Shown: positions 23,045 to 31,734 of the stretch, piece by piece
Numbering within the stretch: position 1 is the stretch's first letter
Layout of the letters: the number at the start of each line of letters is the position of its first letter
Source of the DNA: an uncultured Lachnospiraceae bacterium
Lineage (GTDB): Bacteria > Bacillota > Clostridia > Lachnospirales > Lachnospiraceae
Length of the DNA: 50,258 bases
Reading direction: 5' to 3'
Assembly (NCBI GenBank): GCA_947626945.1
Contig: CANQUC010000015.1
Span: 1-50,258 of the forward strand
Made by a program: the position numbers and the translations under genes
The notes under the pieces: generated by a model
What the model was told of the DNA's origin: nothing
Databases searched by the model: none
What the model saw: the letters and a program-made list of their open reading frames with translations, nothing else

Positions 23045-23106
23045 AAGGGCTGATGCGAAATCACACGGCAGGCTTTTTTGGCTTCCATGTATTTGCAACA
23101 GCCCTT
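23045..23106 (-). terminator. Stem-loop after rplQ, possible partial terminator
   Basis: On the minus strand AAGGGCTG (23106-23099) pairs with CAGCCCTT (23052-23045), extended inward by TGCAAAT with ATTT-C-GCA. Only four T follow, so it may reduce rather than stop transcription from the ribosomal genes into the ecf genes. Confidence 0.55.
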
Positions 23107-23115
23107 AATCTCTTT

Positions 23116-23649
23116 TTATACCAGCTCAAGCACAACTGTCATCGCTGCGTCGCCTTTCCGCTGACCGATCTTGACGATACGGGTGTAACCGCCGTTCCGG
23201 TTTTTGTATTTCGGGGCCACCTCATCAAACATTCTGGCCACCATGTCTACCTTCTTGGTTGCTTTTTTCTTTCCTCTGATCTCCGGATCTACCGATGTCA
23301 CAGGGTAAAGCACTTTCAGCATCTGCTTTCTGGCATGAAGACGGGAAGGCCGGTCTTTCTTAATGGTCTTCTCCACCTGGTCGTAAACGGTTACTTTTTT
23401 GCCGTCCACTACCTCTTTCACTCTCTTACCGTCCTTGTCCTTGCGGGCAACCTTGGCGGTAACCGTGACTGTGTCAAAATTGTCCATCTCTTTCACTGCC
23501 ATTGCAATGAGCTTTTCCGCAGTCCTGCGGACCTCTTTTGCCCTGGCCTCTGTGGTAACGATCTTTCCCTTGTACAAAAGAGCCGTCACCTGATTTCTCA
23601 GCAAGGCCTTTCTCTGGCTTGCCGTCTTTCCAAGCTTTCTATACGCCAT
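23116..23649 (-). CDS. rplQ: Large ribosomal subunit protein bL17, enlarged form
   Basis: bL17 binds 23S rRNA near the exit tunnel. The normal N-terminal half (MAYRKLGKTASQRKALLRNQ) and C-terminal end (GGYTRIVKIGQRKGDAAM) are present. The protein is 177 residues, against about 115-125 in most bacteria. The extra 55-60 residues sit in the middle, about residues 58-130, between MAVKEMDNFDT and FDEVAPKYKNR, and are rich in K and V (DKDGKRVKEVVDGKK). I recall a similar insert in Lachnospiraceae. The ATG at 23649 has GGAGGAA upstream. It is the last ribosomal gene of the run, after rpoA. Confidence 0.95.
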   Translation of the reverse strand: MAYRKLGKTASQRKALLRNQVTALLYKGKIVTTEARAKEVRRTAEKLIAMAVKEMDNFDTVTVTAKVARKDKDGKRVKEVVDGKKVTVYDQVEKTIKKDRPSRLHARKQMLKVLYPVTSVDPEIRGKKKATKKVDMVARMFDEVAPKYKNRNGGYTRIVKIGQRKGDAAMTVVLELV

Positions 23650-23753
23650 TTTGATTTCCTCCATTTGTGGAACAACGCCGTACGCTCTTCGGGCTTACTA
23701 CGCCGCTGCTTTTTATTCCATCATGTGTCCGGGCAAACTCCAACATCTTTGCC

Positions 23754-24713
23754 CTATTCTTCGCTGGAACTGAATGACAGGCCCAGCTCTTTCAGCTTTG
23801 TCAGCACTTCCTCCAGAGATTTCCGTCCCAGGTTGCGGACTTTCATCATTTCCTCGGAAGTCTTGTTCGTCAGCTCTTCTACCGTATTGATACCGGCTCT
23901 CTTCAGACAGTTGTAGGAACGAACAGACAGCTCCAGCTCGTCAATGTTCATCTCCAGAACCTTTTCTTTCTCGTTTTCTTCTTTCTCGATCATCACTTCC
24001 GCGGTCTTGGCGTTCTCGGAAAGATCGATAAACAGGTTCAGATGCTCGCTGAGCACCTTTGCCGCAAGGCTCACCGCCTCATCGGGTTCCAGGGTGGCAT
24101 TGGTGTACACGTCCAGAATCAGCTTGTCATAGTCTGTAATCTGACCCACACGGGTATTCTCAACAGTCATATTCACCCGCTCCACCGGTGTATAGATGGA
24201 GTCCACGGCGATGACGCCAATGGGAAGATCCTCTGTCTTGTTCTTTTCTGCGCTTACATAGCCTCTGCCCCGTGTGATGGTCAGCTCCATATACAGCTTG
24301 CTGTCGCTGCCGCCGCTTAACGTGGCAATGACCAGATCGGGATTTAAGATCTCCAGATCGGAGTCCACCTGGATATCCGCGGCAGTCACAACGCCTTCGC
24401 CTTCATATTCAATGTAGGCGATCTTTGGCTCCAAAGAATCGCTGTTGTTTTTGATGGCAAGGTTTTTGATGTTCATGATGATCTCAGTCACATCTTCCTT
24501 GACGCCGGGAATGGAGCTGAATTCGTGAAGTACCCCTTCAATCTTTACCTGACTTACCGCCACGCCCGGCAGAGAGGACAGCATGATCCTTCTCAGTGAA
24601 TTGCCAAGGGTAATGCCGTAGCCCCGCTCCAGCGGCTCCACCACAAATTTTCCGTACTTCTTATCTTCCGAAATCTCAACAATATCAATGTTTGGTTTCT
24701 CAAAATCGAACAT
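23754..24713 (-). CDS. rpoA: RNA polymerase alpha subunit
   Basis: A 319-residue alpha subunit that nucleates RNA polymerase assembly. The N-terminal dimerisation domain opens with [10 protein letters not shown] and contains [25 protein letters not shown], the family signature. An acidic linker near residue 235 leads to the C-terminal domain that binds UP elements and activators ([25 protein letters not shown], then [16 protein letters not shown]). The length is standard. It lies between rpsD and rplQ, as in most Firmicutes, and is co-transcribed with the alpha operon. Confidence 0.97.
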   Translation of the reverse strand: MFDFEKPNIDIVEISEDKKYGKFVVEPLERGYGITLGNSLRRIMLSSLPGVAVSQVKIEGVLHEFSSIPGVKEDVTEIIMNIKNLAIKNNSDSLEPKIAYIEYEGEGVVTAADIQVDSDLEILNPDLVIATLSGGSDSKLYMELTITRGRGYVSAEKNKTEDLPIGVIAVDSIYTPVERVNMTVENTRVGQITDYDKLILDVYTNATLEPDEAVSLAAKVLSEHLNLFIDLSENAKTAEVMIEKEENEKEKVLEMNIDELELSVRSYNCLKRAGINTVEELTNKTSEEMMKVRNLGRKSLEEVLTKLKELGLSFSSSEE

Positions 24714-24764
24714 ACAGACCCTCCTTTGGGTTGTGATTATTCTGAGGGTTCGTACTCCAGCGGA

Positions 24765-25358
24765 TTACTTGGAGTACAACTCGACGATCAGCATCTCATT
24801 GACAGGAACGTCTATCACTTCTCTTGTAGGAAGCTCTTTTACGGTTCCTTTCAGGTTTTCTGCGTCGCACTCCAGCCATGCGGGCACCATCCTGCCGCCG
24901 GTGGCTTCCATGATCTCCGCATATCTCTTGGAATCCCGATGCTTTTCCTGAATCTCAATCACGTCGCCTACTTTTACAAGATAAGAAGGAATGTTCACCT
25001 GACGGCCGTTTACAGCCACATGCTTGTGATCCACGATCTGTCTTGCTTCTTTTCTGGTTCTGGCAAAGCCAAGGCGGAACACCACGTTGTCCAGCCTGGT
25101 CTCCAGAAATACCATCAGGTTCTCACCGGTCATGCCGGACATCTTGGCAGCTTTCTCATAGTAATTTCTGAAAGGCTTCTCCAAAACGCCATAGATGAAT
25201 TTTGCTTTCTGCTTTTCCCTCAGCTGAAGACCGTATTCACTCATCTTTCTGTTGGCTCTTCTCAGCTGTCTGCGGGATTTTTTATCAATTCCCAGATATG
25301 TGGGATCCAGATCCAGGGATCTGCATCTTTTCAGTACAGGAACTCTGTTTACTGCCAT
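24765..25358 (-). CDS. rpsD: Small ribosomal subunit protein uS4
   Basis: uS4 starts 30S assembly at the five-way junction of 16S rRNA. The 197-residue protein opens with [23 protein letters not shown] and has the S4 RNA-binding domain ([31 protein letters not shown]). It lacks the four-cysteine zinc knuckle of many uS4 proteins, so it is the zinc-free type. Its place inside the alpha operon, after rpsK, is usual for Clostridia, whereas Bacillus keeps rpsD elsewhere. In several bacteria uS4 represses its own operon; a leader before rpsM could be the target here (inference). Confidence 0.97.
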   Translation of the reverse strand: MAVNRVPVLKRCRSLDLDPTYLGIDKKSRRQLRRANRKMSEYGLQLREKQKAKFIYGVLEKPFRNYYEKAAKMSGMTGENLMVFLETRLDNVVFRLGFARTRKEARQIVDHKHVAVNGRQVNIPSYLVKVGDVIEIQEKHRDSKRYAEIMEATGGRMVPAWLECDAENLKGTVKELPTREVIDVPVNEMLIVELYSK

Positions 25359-25374
25359 TGCAATTTACCTCCTA

Positions 25375-25770
25375 TTAGACTCTTCTGCGCTTAGGCGGGC
25401 GGCAGCCGTTGTGGGGCACAGCCGTCACGTCTCTGATGCTGGTAACTTCCAGTCCGCATGTCTGCAACGCACGGATGGCAGCTTCTCTGCCTGATCCGGG
25501 ACCCTTTACCATAACCTCAACGGTCTTGAGGCCGTAGGGCAGAGCGGCTCTTGCCGCGGTCTCTGCCGCTGTCTGTGCTGCATAAGGAGTAGATTTCCTT
25601 GAACCTCTAAATCCAAGACCACCGGCACTTGCCCATGAAAGAGCGTTTCCTTCAGAATCTGTGATCGTCACGATCGTATTGTTAAATGAAGACTGAATAT
25701 GTGCCTGTCCACGTTCAACGTTTTTCTTAACGCGCTTTTTCGTTACTTTTCTTGCAACTTTTTTAGCCAT
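25375..25770 (-). CDS. rpsK: Small ribosomal subunit protein uS11
   Basis: A 131-residue 30S platform protein. The basic N-terminus ([19 protein letters not shown]) leads to the conserved core [16 protein letters not shown] and [24 protein letters not shown]. The C-terminus ends in [13 protein letters not shown], the most invariant part of the family, which lies by the mRNA exit. The ATG is placed normally, 26 bases after the end of rpsM, and 16 bases separate it from rpsD. Confidence 0.97.
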   Translation of the reverse strand: MAKKVARKVTKKRVKKNVERGQAHIQSSFNNTIVTITDSEGNALSWASAGGLGFRGSRKSTPYAAQTAAETAARAALPYGLKTVEVMVKGPGSGREAAIRALQTCGLEVTSIRDVTAVPHNGCRPPKRRRV

Positions 25771-25796
25771 TTTCTAAACTAACCTACTTTCTTCCT

Positions 25797-26165
25797 TTAT
25801 TTCTTCTTGTTTGCTACAGTTCTCTTGGGACCTTTTCTTGTTCTGGCGTTGTTCTTTGTGTTCTGTCCCCGAACAGGAAGACCCTTTCTGTGACGGATGC
25901 CTCTGTAGCATCCGATCTCCTGCAATCTCTTGATGTTCATCGCGATCTCTCTGCGAAGATCGCCTTCCACCATCTGACTTTCCTCGATCACGGTGCTGAT
26001 CCTTTTCACCTCTTCATCTGTCAGGTCTCTGACACGGGTGTCAGGATTCACCTTTGCCTCCGCGAGAATCCGGTTGGAGCTTGATCTGCCGATTCCATAA
26101 ATATAGGTCAGACCGATCTCCACGCGCTTTTCTCTGGGTAAGTCCACGCCTGCAATACGAGCCAT
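25797..26165 (-). CDS. rpsM: Small ribosomal subunit protein uS13
   Basis: A 122-residue protein of the 30S head that contacts P-site tRNA and uL5. It opens with [14 protein letters not shown] and ends with the basic tail [18 protein letters not shown] that reaches the tRNA. I use the ATG at 26165; seven codons of an upstream frame contain its ribosome site GGAGG. A 288-base gap with strong stem-loops and a possible promoter separates it from rpmJ, which is unusually wide for this operon. Confidence 0.97.
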   Translation of the reverse strand: MARIAGVDLPREKRVEIGLTYIYGIGRSSSNRILAEAKVNPDTRVRDLTDEEVKRISTVIEESQMVEGDLRREIAMNIKRLQEIGCYRGIRHRKGLPVRGQNTKNNARTRKGPKRTVANKKK

Positions 26166-26453
26166 GTTTTTTTCCTCCAATTTCATATTGACTTTAATTG
26201 AGGCCCCGGCCTCAGCCGGAACCCAGCCGCTAAATTACCACGACCTTTCCGGACGTCCGTCGGTATCCGCACATCCGGTATTAGAAGCAATACAGGCGGA
26301 AGCTTCTGCCTTTGTGTCCTGCCCGCGCATTAGATACGGCGCCTGCTAAAGGGCGCATGCCCGGCGAAAACCTCAAAGTTCCTCCGCATTATATTGTCAT
26401 CAGCATGACGTCTGTCACGCTGCAGCCGCACAAAAGAAACAGCAAACAGGCGG
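26166..26453 (-). promoter_or_regulatory. Structured gap before rpsM: candidate r-protein leader and second promoter
   Basis: No coding frame fits here. A perfect TATAAT (26393-26388, minus strand) with a poor -35 (GTGACA at 26418-26413, spacing 19) could start a leader of about 210 nt. It holds a GCGCC/GGCGC hairpin near 26335-26360, a CCGGA/TCCGG pairing near 26250-26280, and, just before the rpsM ribosome site, two competing hairpins: CCGGC-TGAG-GCCGG or TGAGGCC-GG-GGCCTCA. A role in autoregulation of the alpha operon is inference. Confidence 0.45.
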
Positions 26454-26567
26454 TCAACCCTGTCTCTGCTTATGCTTGGGATTCTCGCAGATCACTCTGA
26501 CGCTCCCTTTTCTCTTGATAATTTTGCACTTTTCGCAAATCGGTTTTACTGATGATCTAACCTTCAC
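26454..26567 (-). CDS. rpmJ: Large ribosomal subunit protein bL36 (zinc type)
   Basis: A 37-residue protein with a GTG start at 26567 after AAAGGAGG. It is [20 protein letters not shown] followed by a tail with a second cysteine and a histidine ([13 protein letters not shown]). The C-x2-C ... C-x4-H pattern is the zinc ribbon of the C-plus form of bL36, which is made when zinc is plentiful. It is the first gene after a full-consensus promoter at 26602-26630 and is normally placed between infA and rpsM. Confidence 0.97.
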   Translation of the reverse strand: MKVRSSVKPICEKCKIIKRKGSVRVICENPKHKQRQG

Positions 26568-26601
26568 GGTAAACCCTCCTTTCAAAAAAAGTCCATTTGT
26601 T

Positions 26602-26630
26602 ATTATATCAACAGCACAGAAAGCTGTCAA
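26602..26630 (-). promoter_or_regulatory. Full-consensus promoter before rpmJ
   Basis: On the minus strand TTGACA (26630-26625), a 17-base spacer and TATAAT (26607-26602): every consensus position is matched. It lies between infA and rpmJ and would drive rpmJ-rpsM-rpsK-rpsD-rpoA-rplQ apart from the upstream super-operon. Confidence 0.85.
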
Positions 26631-26657
26631 GCACGATTTTCCAGCTTTTCCAGGCTT

Positions 26658-26876
26658 TTACTTGTCTCTCCAGACGATCCTTCCTTTTGTCAGATCGTAG
26701 GGTGACAGTTCCAGCGTCACCTTATCCCCGGGAAGGATGCGGATATAATTCATTCTCAGTTTGCCGCTGATGTGAGCCAGCACCTGGTGGCCGTTTTCCA
26801 GCTCCACCTGGAACATGGCGTTGGGCAGCTTCTCAATGACAGTTCCTTCGATCTCAATCACATCTGCTTTTGACAT
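26658..26876 (-). CDS. infA: Translation initiation factor IF-1
   Basis: A 72-residue OB-fold protein that occupies the 30S A site during initiation. The sequence runs [30 protein letters not shown] to [21 protein letters not shown], matching bacterial IF-1 throughout. The length is exact for the family. It begins 11 bases after the KOW-domain gene ends. A consensus promoter for the next gene, rpmJ, lies directly downstream. Confidence 0.98.
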   Translation of the reverse strand: MSKADVIEIEGTVIEKLPNAMFQVELENGHQVLAHISGKLRMNYIRILPGDKVTLELSPYDLTKGRIVWRDK

Positions 26877-26887
26877 TCTTGTTCCTC

Positions 26888-27202
26888 CTACTTGAAATGG
26901 TTGCCGTCTGCTTTTTGATACTGCTTCAGCACATACTTCACGTCCTCATCCCGCAGGCCGGTGCTTCGAAGATCGGGCAGAAGCTCCTCCCAGGAAAAAT
27001 GAATGGGCTGCATGTGCTTTTTATTTTTGCTCTTGGGCCTGGCAACGGTTTTAGACTTTCCATCTGCCCCGTAATACCGGTCGGCGTCCGCTCCTACGAT
27101 CACATAGAGCTGACCTTTGTCGTGTCCGGCCTTTGATCTTGCCAGCAGGCTCCGGGGAATCCCCGCCTTTTGAATCGGTTCAGTCTGTTTCATGCTGTTC
27201 AC
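26888..27202 (-). CDS. KOW-domain RNA-binding protein (uL14e-like)
   Basis: A small protein of about 104 residues found between map and infA in Clostridia. The N-terminal part ([20 protein letters not shown], then [13 protein letters not shown]) is a KOW/SH3-like motif similar to archaeal and eukaryotic L14e. The C-terminal half is helical ([13 protein letters not shown]). The start is either the GTG at 27202 (MNSMKQTEP), four bases after AGGAAAGG, or the ATG three codons later; I keep the GTG. It is probably a ribosome- or rRNA-associated protein, but its job has not been shown as far as I know. Confidence 0.85.
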   Translation of the reverse strand: MNSMKQTEPIQKAGIPRSLLARSKAGHDKGQLYVIVGADADRYYGADGKSKTVARPKSKNKKHMQPIHFSWEELLPDLRSTGLRDEDVKYVLKQYQKADGNHFK

Positions 27203-27212
27203 CGGGCCTTTC

Positions 27213-27983
27213 CTACACGCCTGCGGGCTCGATGGTCAGCAGCTCAGGCTCTCCCTTTGTGATCAGCACCGTATTTTCATAATGGGCGGATAAGGATCCG
27301 TCCTCCGTCACTACCGTCCAGTCATCATCCAGCCAGGCTACATCGCATCTGCCAATGTTGATCATAGGCTCAATGGCAAGCGTCATTCCCGCTTTCAGCA
27401 GGATTCCACGCCTCCGCTGTCTGTGATTGGGCACTTCCGGATCTTCATGAAGATGAGAGCCGATTCCATGTCCCACCAGGGCCCGTACCACGCCGTATCC
27501 AAAGGACTCCGCGTAGGAGGCTATGGCATTGGAAATGTCAAAGAGATGACAGCCTTCCCTGGCGTATCGGATGCCTTCAAAAAAGCTCTGCTTTGTAACA
27601 TCCATCAGCTTCCGGGCTTCCGGGGATACCCTGCCCACTCCGTAGGTTCTCGCGGCGTCGGAATGATATCCCTCATAGATCAGTCCCGCGTCCAGGCTGA
27701 TGATGTCGCCCTCCTCCACGATCCTGTCTTTGGAGGGGATCCCGTGAACCACTTCATCGTTCAGGGATATACAAATGGAGTTGGGATAGCCGTTGTAGTT
27801 TAAGAAAGAGGGAATACAGCCCATTTTTTCAATAAATTCTCTGCCGATCCGGTCAATCTCCCAGGTGGAGATGCCGGGGCGGACTGTTTCTTTCAGCATC
27901 ATATGGGTTTCCGCAAGGCGCTTTCCGGCCTCTCTCATCAGGTGGATCTCTCTCGAGGATTTTACGGTCACTGCCATAGTCAT
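27213..27983 (-). CDS. map: Methionine aminopeptidase type I
   Basis: A 256-residue enzyme that removes the initiator methionine from new proteins. The five metal ligands of the pita-bread fold are in place: D in ISLDAG, D in HSDAARTYGVG, H in VGHGIGSHLHEDP, E in AIEPMINIG and E in VTEDGSLSAHYENT. The start is the ATG at 27983 or the one two codons later; GGGGG lies upstream of both. It begins 13 bases after adk and belongs to the secY-adk-map group. A few residues of the HRQRRRGILLKAGM loop differ from E. coli, within family range. Confidence 0.95.
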   Translation of the reverse strand: MTMAVTVKSSREIHLMREAGKRLAETHMMLKETVRPGISTWEIDRIGREFIEKMGCIPSFLNYNGYPNSICISLNDEVVHGIPSKDRIVEEGDIISLDAGLIYEGYHSDAARTYGVGRVSPEARKLMDVTKQSFFEGIRYAREGCHLFDISNAIASYAESFGYGVVRALVGHGIGSHLHEDPEVPNHRQRRRGILLKAGMTLAIEPMINIGRCDVAWLDDDWTVVTEDGSLSAHYENTVLITKGEPELLTIEPAGV

Positions 27984-27996
27984 ACAAGCCCCCAAA

Positions 27997-28638
27997 TCAG
28001 TCTAAAATCTCTATAATCCCGGCAAATACCTGATCCATGCTTTTTGTGCCGTCTACCTGCCGCAGCACGCCCTGCCTCTCATAGTACTCGATCAGAGGCT
28101 GTGTCTGCTGATGATACACAGACAGGCGCTTTTTTACGGTTTCCGGCTTGTCATCATCCCGCTGCACAAGGGCCGCGCCGCATGTATCGCAGACGCCCTC
28201 CTGTTTAGGCGGATTGAACTCCACATGATAGGTGGCTCCGCAGGTCAGGCAGGCTCTCCTGCCGGACATTCTGCTGATGATGGCCTCGTCAGGTACTGCT
28301 ACGTCAATTGCGTAATCAATTTTTTCCCCTTTTTCCAGAAGCGCTTCCGTAAGGGCTTCCGCCTGGGGAATGGTTCTCGGAAATCCGTCCAGCACATAAC
28401 CCTTTTCACAGTCATCCTGCGCAAAGCGGTCCATGACCAGATCCAGTGTCAGTTCATCGGGCACCAGCATGCCCTGATCCATATATGCCTTGGCTTTTTT
28501 TCCAAGCTCCGTACCGTTTTTGATATTTGCCCGAAAAATGTCGCCTGTAGAAATATGCGGGATCCCATATTTTTCCGCAATGCTCTTTGCCTGGGTTCCC
28601 TTTCCGGCGCCGGGCGCTCCCAACATAATGATCTTCAT
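27997..28638 (-). CDS. adk: Adenylate kinase (zinc-LID type)
   Basis: A 213-residue kinase that interconverts ATP + AMP and 2 ADP. The P-loop is [11 protein letters not shown] (6-16), and DGFPRT marks the AMP site. The LID carries a four-cysteine zinc site (CLTCGATYH ... CDTCGAAL), common in Gram-positive bacteria. The length is normal. It follows secY after a 164-base gap that contains a long stem-loop (28723-28778), and precedes map. Confidence 0.97.
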   Translation of the reverse strand: MKIIMLGAPGAGKGTQAKSIAEKYGIPHISTGDIFRANIKNGTELGKKAKAYMDQGMLVPDELTLDLVMDRFAQDDCEKGYVLDGFPRTIPQAEALTEALLEKGEKIDYAIDVAVPDEAIISRMSGRRACLTCGATYHVEFNPPKQEGVCDTCGAALVQRDDDKPETVKKRLSVYHQQTQPLIEYYERQGVLRQVDGTKSMDQVFAGIIEILD

Positions 28639-28722
28639 CGTTACCTCCCCGCCGCTTTCCGCGGCAAATCAACCTGCTCCAAATGTGCTTACGCACATAC
28701 GCTTAAACAGTTTATGGCACAA

Positions 28723-28778
28723 GAAACGCAACTGCAGCACTGCCCCGGATCCGGGCACAGTTCCGCAGACTGCGTTTC
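28723..28778 (-). other. Long interrupted stem-loop between secY and adk
   Basis: The outer pair is GAAACGCA (28778-28771, minus strand) with TGCGTTTC (28730-28723). Inside are CTGCGG/CTGCAG-like and CTGTGCCCGGATCCGGGGCAG pairings. No T run follows, so it is not a standard terminator. It may be an RNA processing site or a transcript-stability element in the 164-base secY-adk gap. Confidence 0.5.
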
Positions 28779-28802
28779 ATGTATTTTCTGTCTCTGCAGA
28801 CA

Positions 28803-30122
28803 TCAGTCGTTCAAAAAGCCTTTGTAGTACCGTACCTGCATCTTGGACTCGATCTGCTTGATGGTCTCAAGGATCACGCCTACGATGATGATCAGGGAAG
28901 TACCGCCAAAGGATACCTTTGCACCTGCAACGCCATTGAAGAAGATGGGGATCGCGGATACGATCACCAGGCCTACCGCTCCAATGAAAATTACATAGTG
29001 CAGAATGCTGTTCAGATATTCCGTGGTGGGTTTGCCCGGACGGATACCGGGAATAAATCCGCCCTGCTTCTTCATGTTGTCGGATACCTCCAGTGGATTA
29101 AACGTAATGGAGGTATAGAAATACGCAAAGAACACGATCAGCAGGATGTATACCACAAAACCGATGGAATACACCGGCGTCTGAGGATTACACCAGTTGT
29201 TGGAATTCATGGCGTTTAAGATCTGAGATCCGATTCCGGTGCCGCCGCCTTTGCCCAGGATCGATGCGATCACAATGGGGAACTGCAGCAGTGAGGAAGC
29301 AAAGATCACCGGGATCACGCCTGCCGTATTCACTTTCAGGGGAATATGGCTGCTCTGTCCGCCGTACTGCTTTCTTCCTACTGTCTTCTTGGAATACTGT
29401 ACCGGGATTCTTCTCTCCGCGTCCTGCAGAATCACCACAAGAACAATGGTGATCACGATCACCGCAATGATGATCACCGCAGCCAGAAGAGCCGGCGCCA
29501 GTTTTTTATTGGCCACAAACTGGCTGTACAGACTTGCCAGGTCCGACGGAATTCTGGAAACGATGTTGATCACCAGTACAATGGAAATTCCGTTTCCAAC
29601 GCCGTAGGTGGTAATCTGCTCGCCGATCCACATCAGGAACGCGCTTCCCGCGGTAAGAGCCGCAACCACAACCAGCACGGAGCCGAAGTTGTATGTGAGC
29701 AGATAGCCGCTTCTTCCAAAACCAATGGCCAGGGCGATGGATTCTGCCAGGGACAGGCCCACCGTCACATAACGGGTGATCTCCGCGATCTTCTTTCTTC
29801 CCTCTTCGCCGTCTTTCTGCATTTCCTCCAGCTTGGGGATGGCAATGGTCATCAGCTGCATGATAATGGAAGAGGTAATGTAGGGCGTAATGCTCAGTGC
29901 AAATACGGACATCTGTTCAAAAGAGCCGCCGGTCATGGCGCTGAAGAAACTGAACCCGCCGGTGCTGCTTAAGCTTTCCATGAATTTGGAAAGCTCCTGG
30001 CCGTTGATTCCCGGAACGGGAAGCAGTGAGCCCAGCCGGATCACGATCAGCATCAGAAAGGTAAAGATCAGGCCTTTCCGTACTTCTTCTACTTTAAACA
30101 TATTGCGTAGTGTCTGTAACAT
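28803..30122 (-). CDS. secY: Protein translocase channel subunit SecY
   Basis: A 439-residue channel of the Sec translocon with ten membrane segments. It begins [22 protein letters not shown] and includes the conserved plug-side LLPVPGING region, GYLLTYNFG and the cytoplasmic loop GGQSSHIPLKVNTAGVIPVIFASS. The C-terminus (MQVRYYKGFLND) is typical. Its ATG overlaps the stop of rplO by one base (TAATG). Its position between rplO and adk is the standard spc arrangement. Confidence 0.97.
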   Translation of the reverse strand: MLQTLRNMFKVEEVRKGLIFTFLMLIVIRLGSLLPVPGINGQELSKFMESLSSTGGFSFFSAMTGGSFEQMSVFALSITPYITSSIIMQLMTIAIPKLEEMQKDGEEGRKKIAEITRYVTVGLSLAESIALAIGFGRSGYLLTYNFGSVLVVVAALTAGSAFLMWIGEQITTYGVGNGISIVLVINIVSRIPSDLASLYSQFVANKKLAPALLAAVIIIAVIVITIVLVVILQDAERRIPVQYSKKTVGRKQYGGQSSHIPLKVNTAGVIPVIFASSLLQFPIVIASILGKGGGTGIGSQILNAMNSNNWCNPQTPVYSIGFVVYILLIVFFAYFYTSITFNPLEVSDNMKKQGGFIPGIRPGKPTTEYLNSILHYVIFIGAVGLVIVSAIPIFFNGVAGAKVSFGGTSLIIIVGVILETIKQIESKMQVRYYKGFLND

Positions 30123-30562
30123 TAGATCACCTCTGCTTTTCCGCCAAGAGCCTCAATCTTTTCCTTTGCGCTTGCGCTGAAGGCATTTACCTGTACTGTC
30201 AGCTTCTTCGTCAATTCTCCGTTGCCGAGAATTTTGACGCCGTCTTTCGCATGCTTGATGATCCCCCGCTCTTTCAATGTATCAACGGTAACCACCGTAT
30301 CCTGATCAAACACTTCAAGAACATTCAGATTAAGTGCAATGATCTCTTTGGAATTTCTGTTGGTGAAGCCCCGCTTGGGAAGTCTTCTGTACAAAGGCAT
30401 CTGCCCGCCTTCAAATCCGATTCTCGGTGCGCCTGAACGTGCCTTTTGACCCTTGTGTCCCTTACCGGCCGTCTTACCGTTTCCTGAACCGTGTCCACGG
30501 CCTCTTCTAAAGTTGTTGCTTTCTCTTGAGCCTTCTGCAGGTCTTAAATTGGATAAGTCCAT
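30122..30562 (-). CDS. rplO: Large ribosomal subunit protein uL15
   Basis: A 146-residue 50S protein. The glycine- and arginine-rich N-terminal extension ([21 protein letters not shown], then [12 protein letters not shown]) winds into 23S rRNA. The globular C-terminal half contains [21 protein letters not shown] and ends [22 protein letters not shown]. It overlaps the secY start by one base. Length and neighbours are normal. Confidence 0.97.
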   Translation of the reverse strand: MDLSNLRPAEGSRESNNFRRGRGHGSGNGKTAGKGHKGQKARSGAPRIGFEGGQMPLYRRLPKRGFTNRNSKEIIALNLNVLEVFDQDTVVTVDTLKERGIIKHAKDGVKILGNGELTKKLTVQVNAFSASAKEKIEALGGKAEVI

Positions 30563-30585
30563 TATGACACCTCCTTATCTGTCTA

Positions 30586-30768
30586 TTAGATTTCTTCTAC
30601 CTTTAACAGGTGACTTACTTGCTTGATCATTCCTCTGACTGCGTCATTGTCCGGCATCTCCACTGTCTTGTTCAGCTTTCTGAGGCCAAGGGCTTCTACA
30701 GTCTTTTTATGACGGGGGATTGCCCCGATAGTAGATTTGACCAAGGTAATTTTCAATTTCTCTGCCAT
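30586..30768 (-). CDS. rpmD: Large ribosomal subunit protein uL30
   Basis: A 60-residue 50S protein. The short bacterial form is recognised from LKITLVKSTIGAIPRHKKTVEALGLRKLN and a final RGMIKQVSHLLKVEEI. It lies between rpsE and rplO. The ATG follows a normal ribosome site about 55 bases after rpsE ends. Confidence 0.96.
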   Translation of the reverse strand: MAEKLKITLVKSTIGAIPRHKKTVEALGLRKLNKTVEMPDNDAVRGMIKQVSHLLKVEEI

Positions 30769-30823
30769 GTTACCCTCTTTTCTGTTCCGGTTGGAACGGT
30801 TGTCTCGGCCGAATGATTCGGCA

Positions 30824-31333
30824 TTAGCCTAAAATCTCCTCAACTGACTTGCCCCGGAGTCTTGCCACCTCTTCCGGCGTCTTCAGCTGCTCCAGCGCCT
30901 GGATCGTAGCCAGCACAACGTTCTGCTTATTGTTGGAGCCCAGAGACTTTGTACGGATATTTTCAATGCCCGCAAGCTCACACACCGCACGGGCAGGACC
31001 GCCTGCGATTACGCCGGTACCTTTGGGCGCTCTTTTTAAGATCACGTTTGCGCCGGTGTGCTTGCCCTGTGTATCATGAGTGATGCTGCCGTTTTCATCC
31101 CTGCTGACAGTGATGAGCTTCTTTGCAGCGTCTTCTTTTCCCTTGCGGATTGCCTCGGGAATCTCGGCAGCCTTTCCAAGACCGGCGCCGATATGTCCGT
31201 TTCCGTCGCCTACAACTACCAGAGCTGTAAATCTGAAGTTACGACCACCCTTAACAACCTTCGTTACTCTCTTGATTGCCACTACTTTTTCGTTCAACTC
31301 TAACTGACTGGCATCAATGATTGTTCGTTTCAT
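30824..31333 (-). CDS. rpsE: Small ribosomal subunit protein uS5
   Basis: A 169-residue protein of the 30S mRNA entry. The double-stranded RNA-binding N-terminal domain reads [30 protein letters not shown], followed by [19 protein letters not shown]. The C-terminal domain has [25 protein letters not shown]. The family length is 160-175. It sits between rplR and rpmD, 15 bases after rplR. Confidence 0.97.
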   Translation of the reverse strand: MKRTIIDASQLELNEKVVAIKRVTKVVKGGRNFRFTALVVVGDGNGHIGAGLGKAAEIPEAIRKGKEDAAKKLITVSRDENGSITHDTQGKHTGANVILKRAPKGTGVIAGGPARAVCELAGIENIRTKSLGSNNKQNVVLATIQALEQLKTPEEVARLRGKSVEEILG

Positions 31334-31348
31334 GTGTTCTCCTCCTTC

Positions 31349-31717
31349 TTAGAATTTTAATCCAGCTTCTCTGGCAGCGTCTGCCAATGCCTGAATCTTA
31401 CCCTGATATATAAAGCCGCCTCTGTCAAACACGACCTCCGTGATGCCTTTTTCCAGCGCCCGCTTTGCGATCACGGTACCCAAATATGCTGCTGCGTTTA
31501 CGTCGTTTGTCTTTTCAAGTTCTGCGCGCACGTCTTTCTGAACGGTCGCCGCGCTTACCAAAGTGGTCTGAGCCACGTCGTCAATAATCTGAGCGTACAT
31601 ATGATTATTGCTGCGGAACACAGACAAACGGGGTCTTTCCGCAGTTCCGCTGAAACGATTGCGCAGCTTTCTATGCTTGTTCTCGCGAACCTCTGATCTG
31701 GATGTTTTCTTAATCAT
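31349..31717 (-). CDS. rplR: Large ribosomal subunit protein uL18
   Basis: A 122-residue 5S rRNA-binding protein. The basic N-terminus ([21 protein letters not shown]) is followed by [21 protein letters not shown], the family hallmark, and the end [22 protein letters not shown] is conserved. With uL5 it fixes 5S rRNA in the central protuberance. It lies between rplF and rpsE with 15-18 base gaps. Confidence 0.97.
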   Translation of the reverse strand: MIKKTSRSEVRENKHRKLRNRFSGTAERPRLSVFRSNNHMYAQIIDDVAQTTLVSAATVQKDVRAELEKTNDVNAAAYLGTVIAKRALEKGITEVVFDRGGFIYQGKIQALADAAREAGLKF

Positions 31718-31734
31718 ATTCCTACTCTCCTTAA

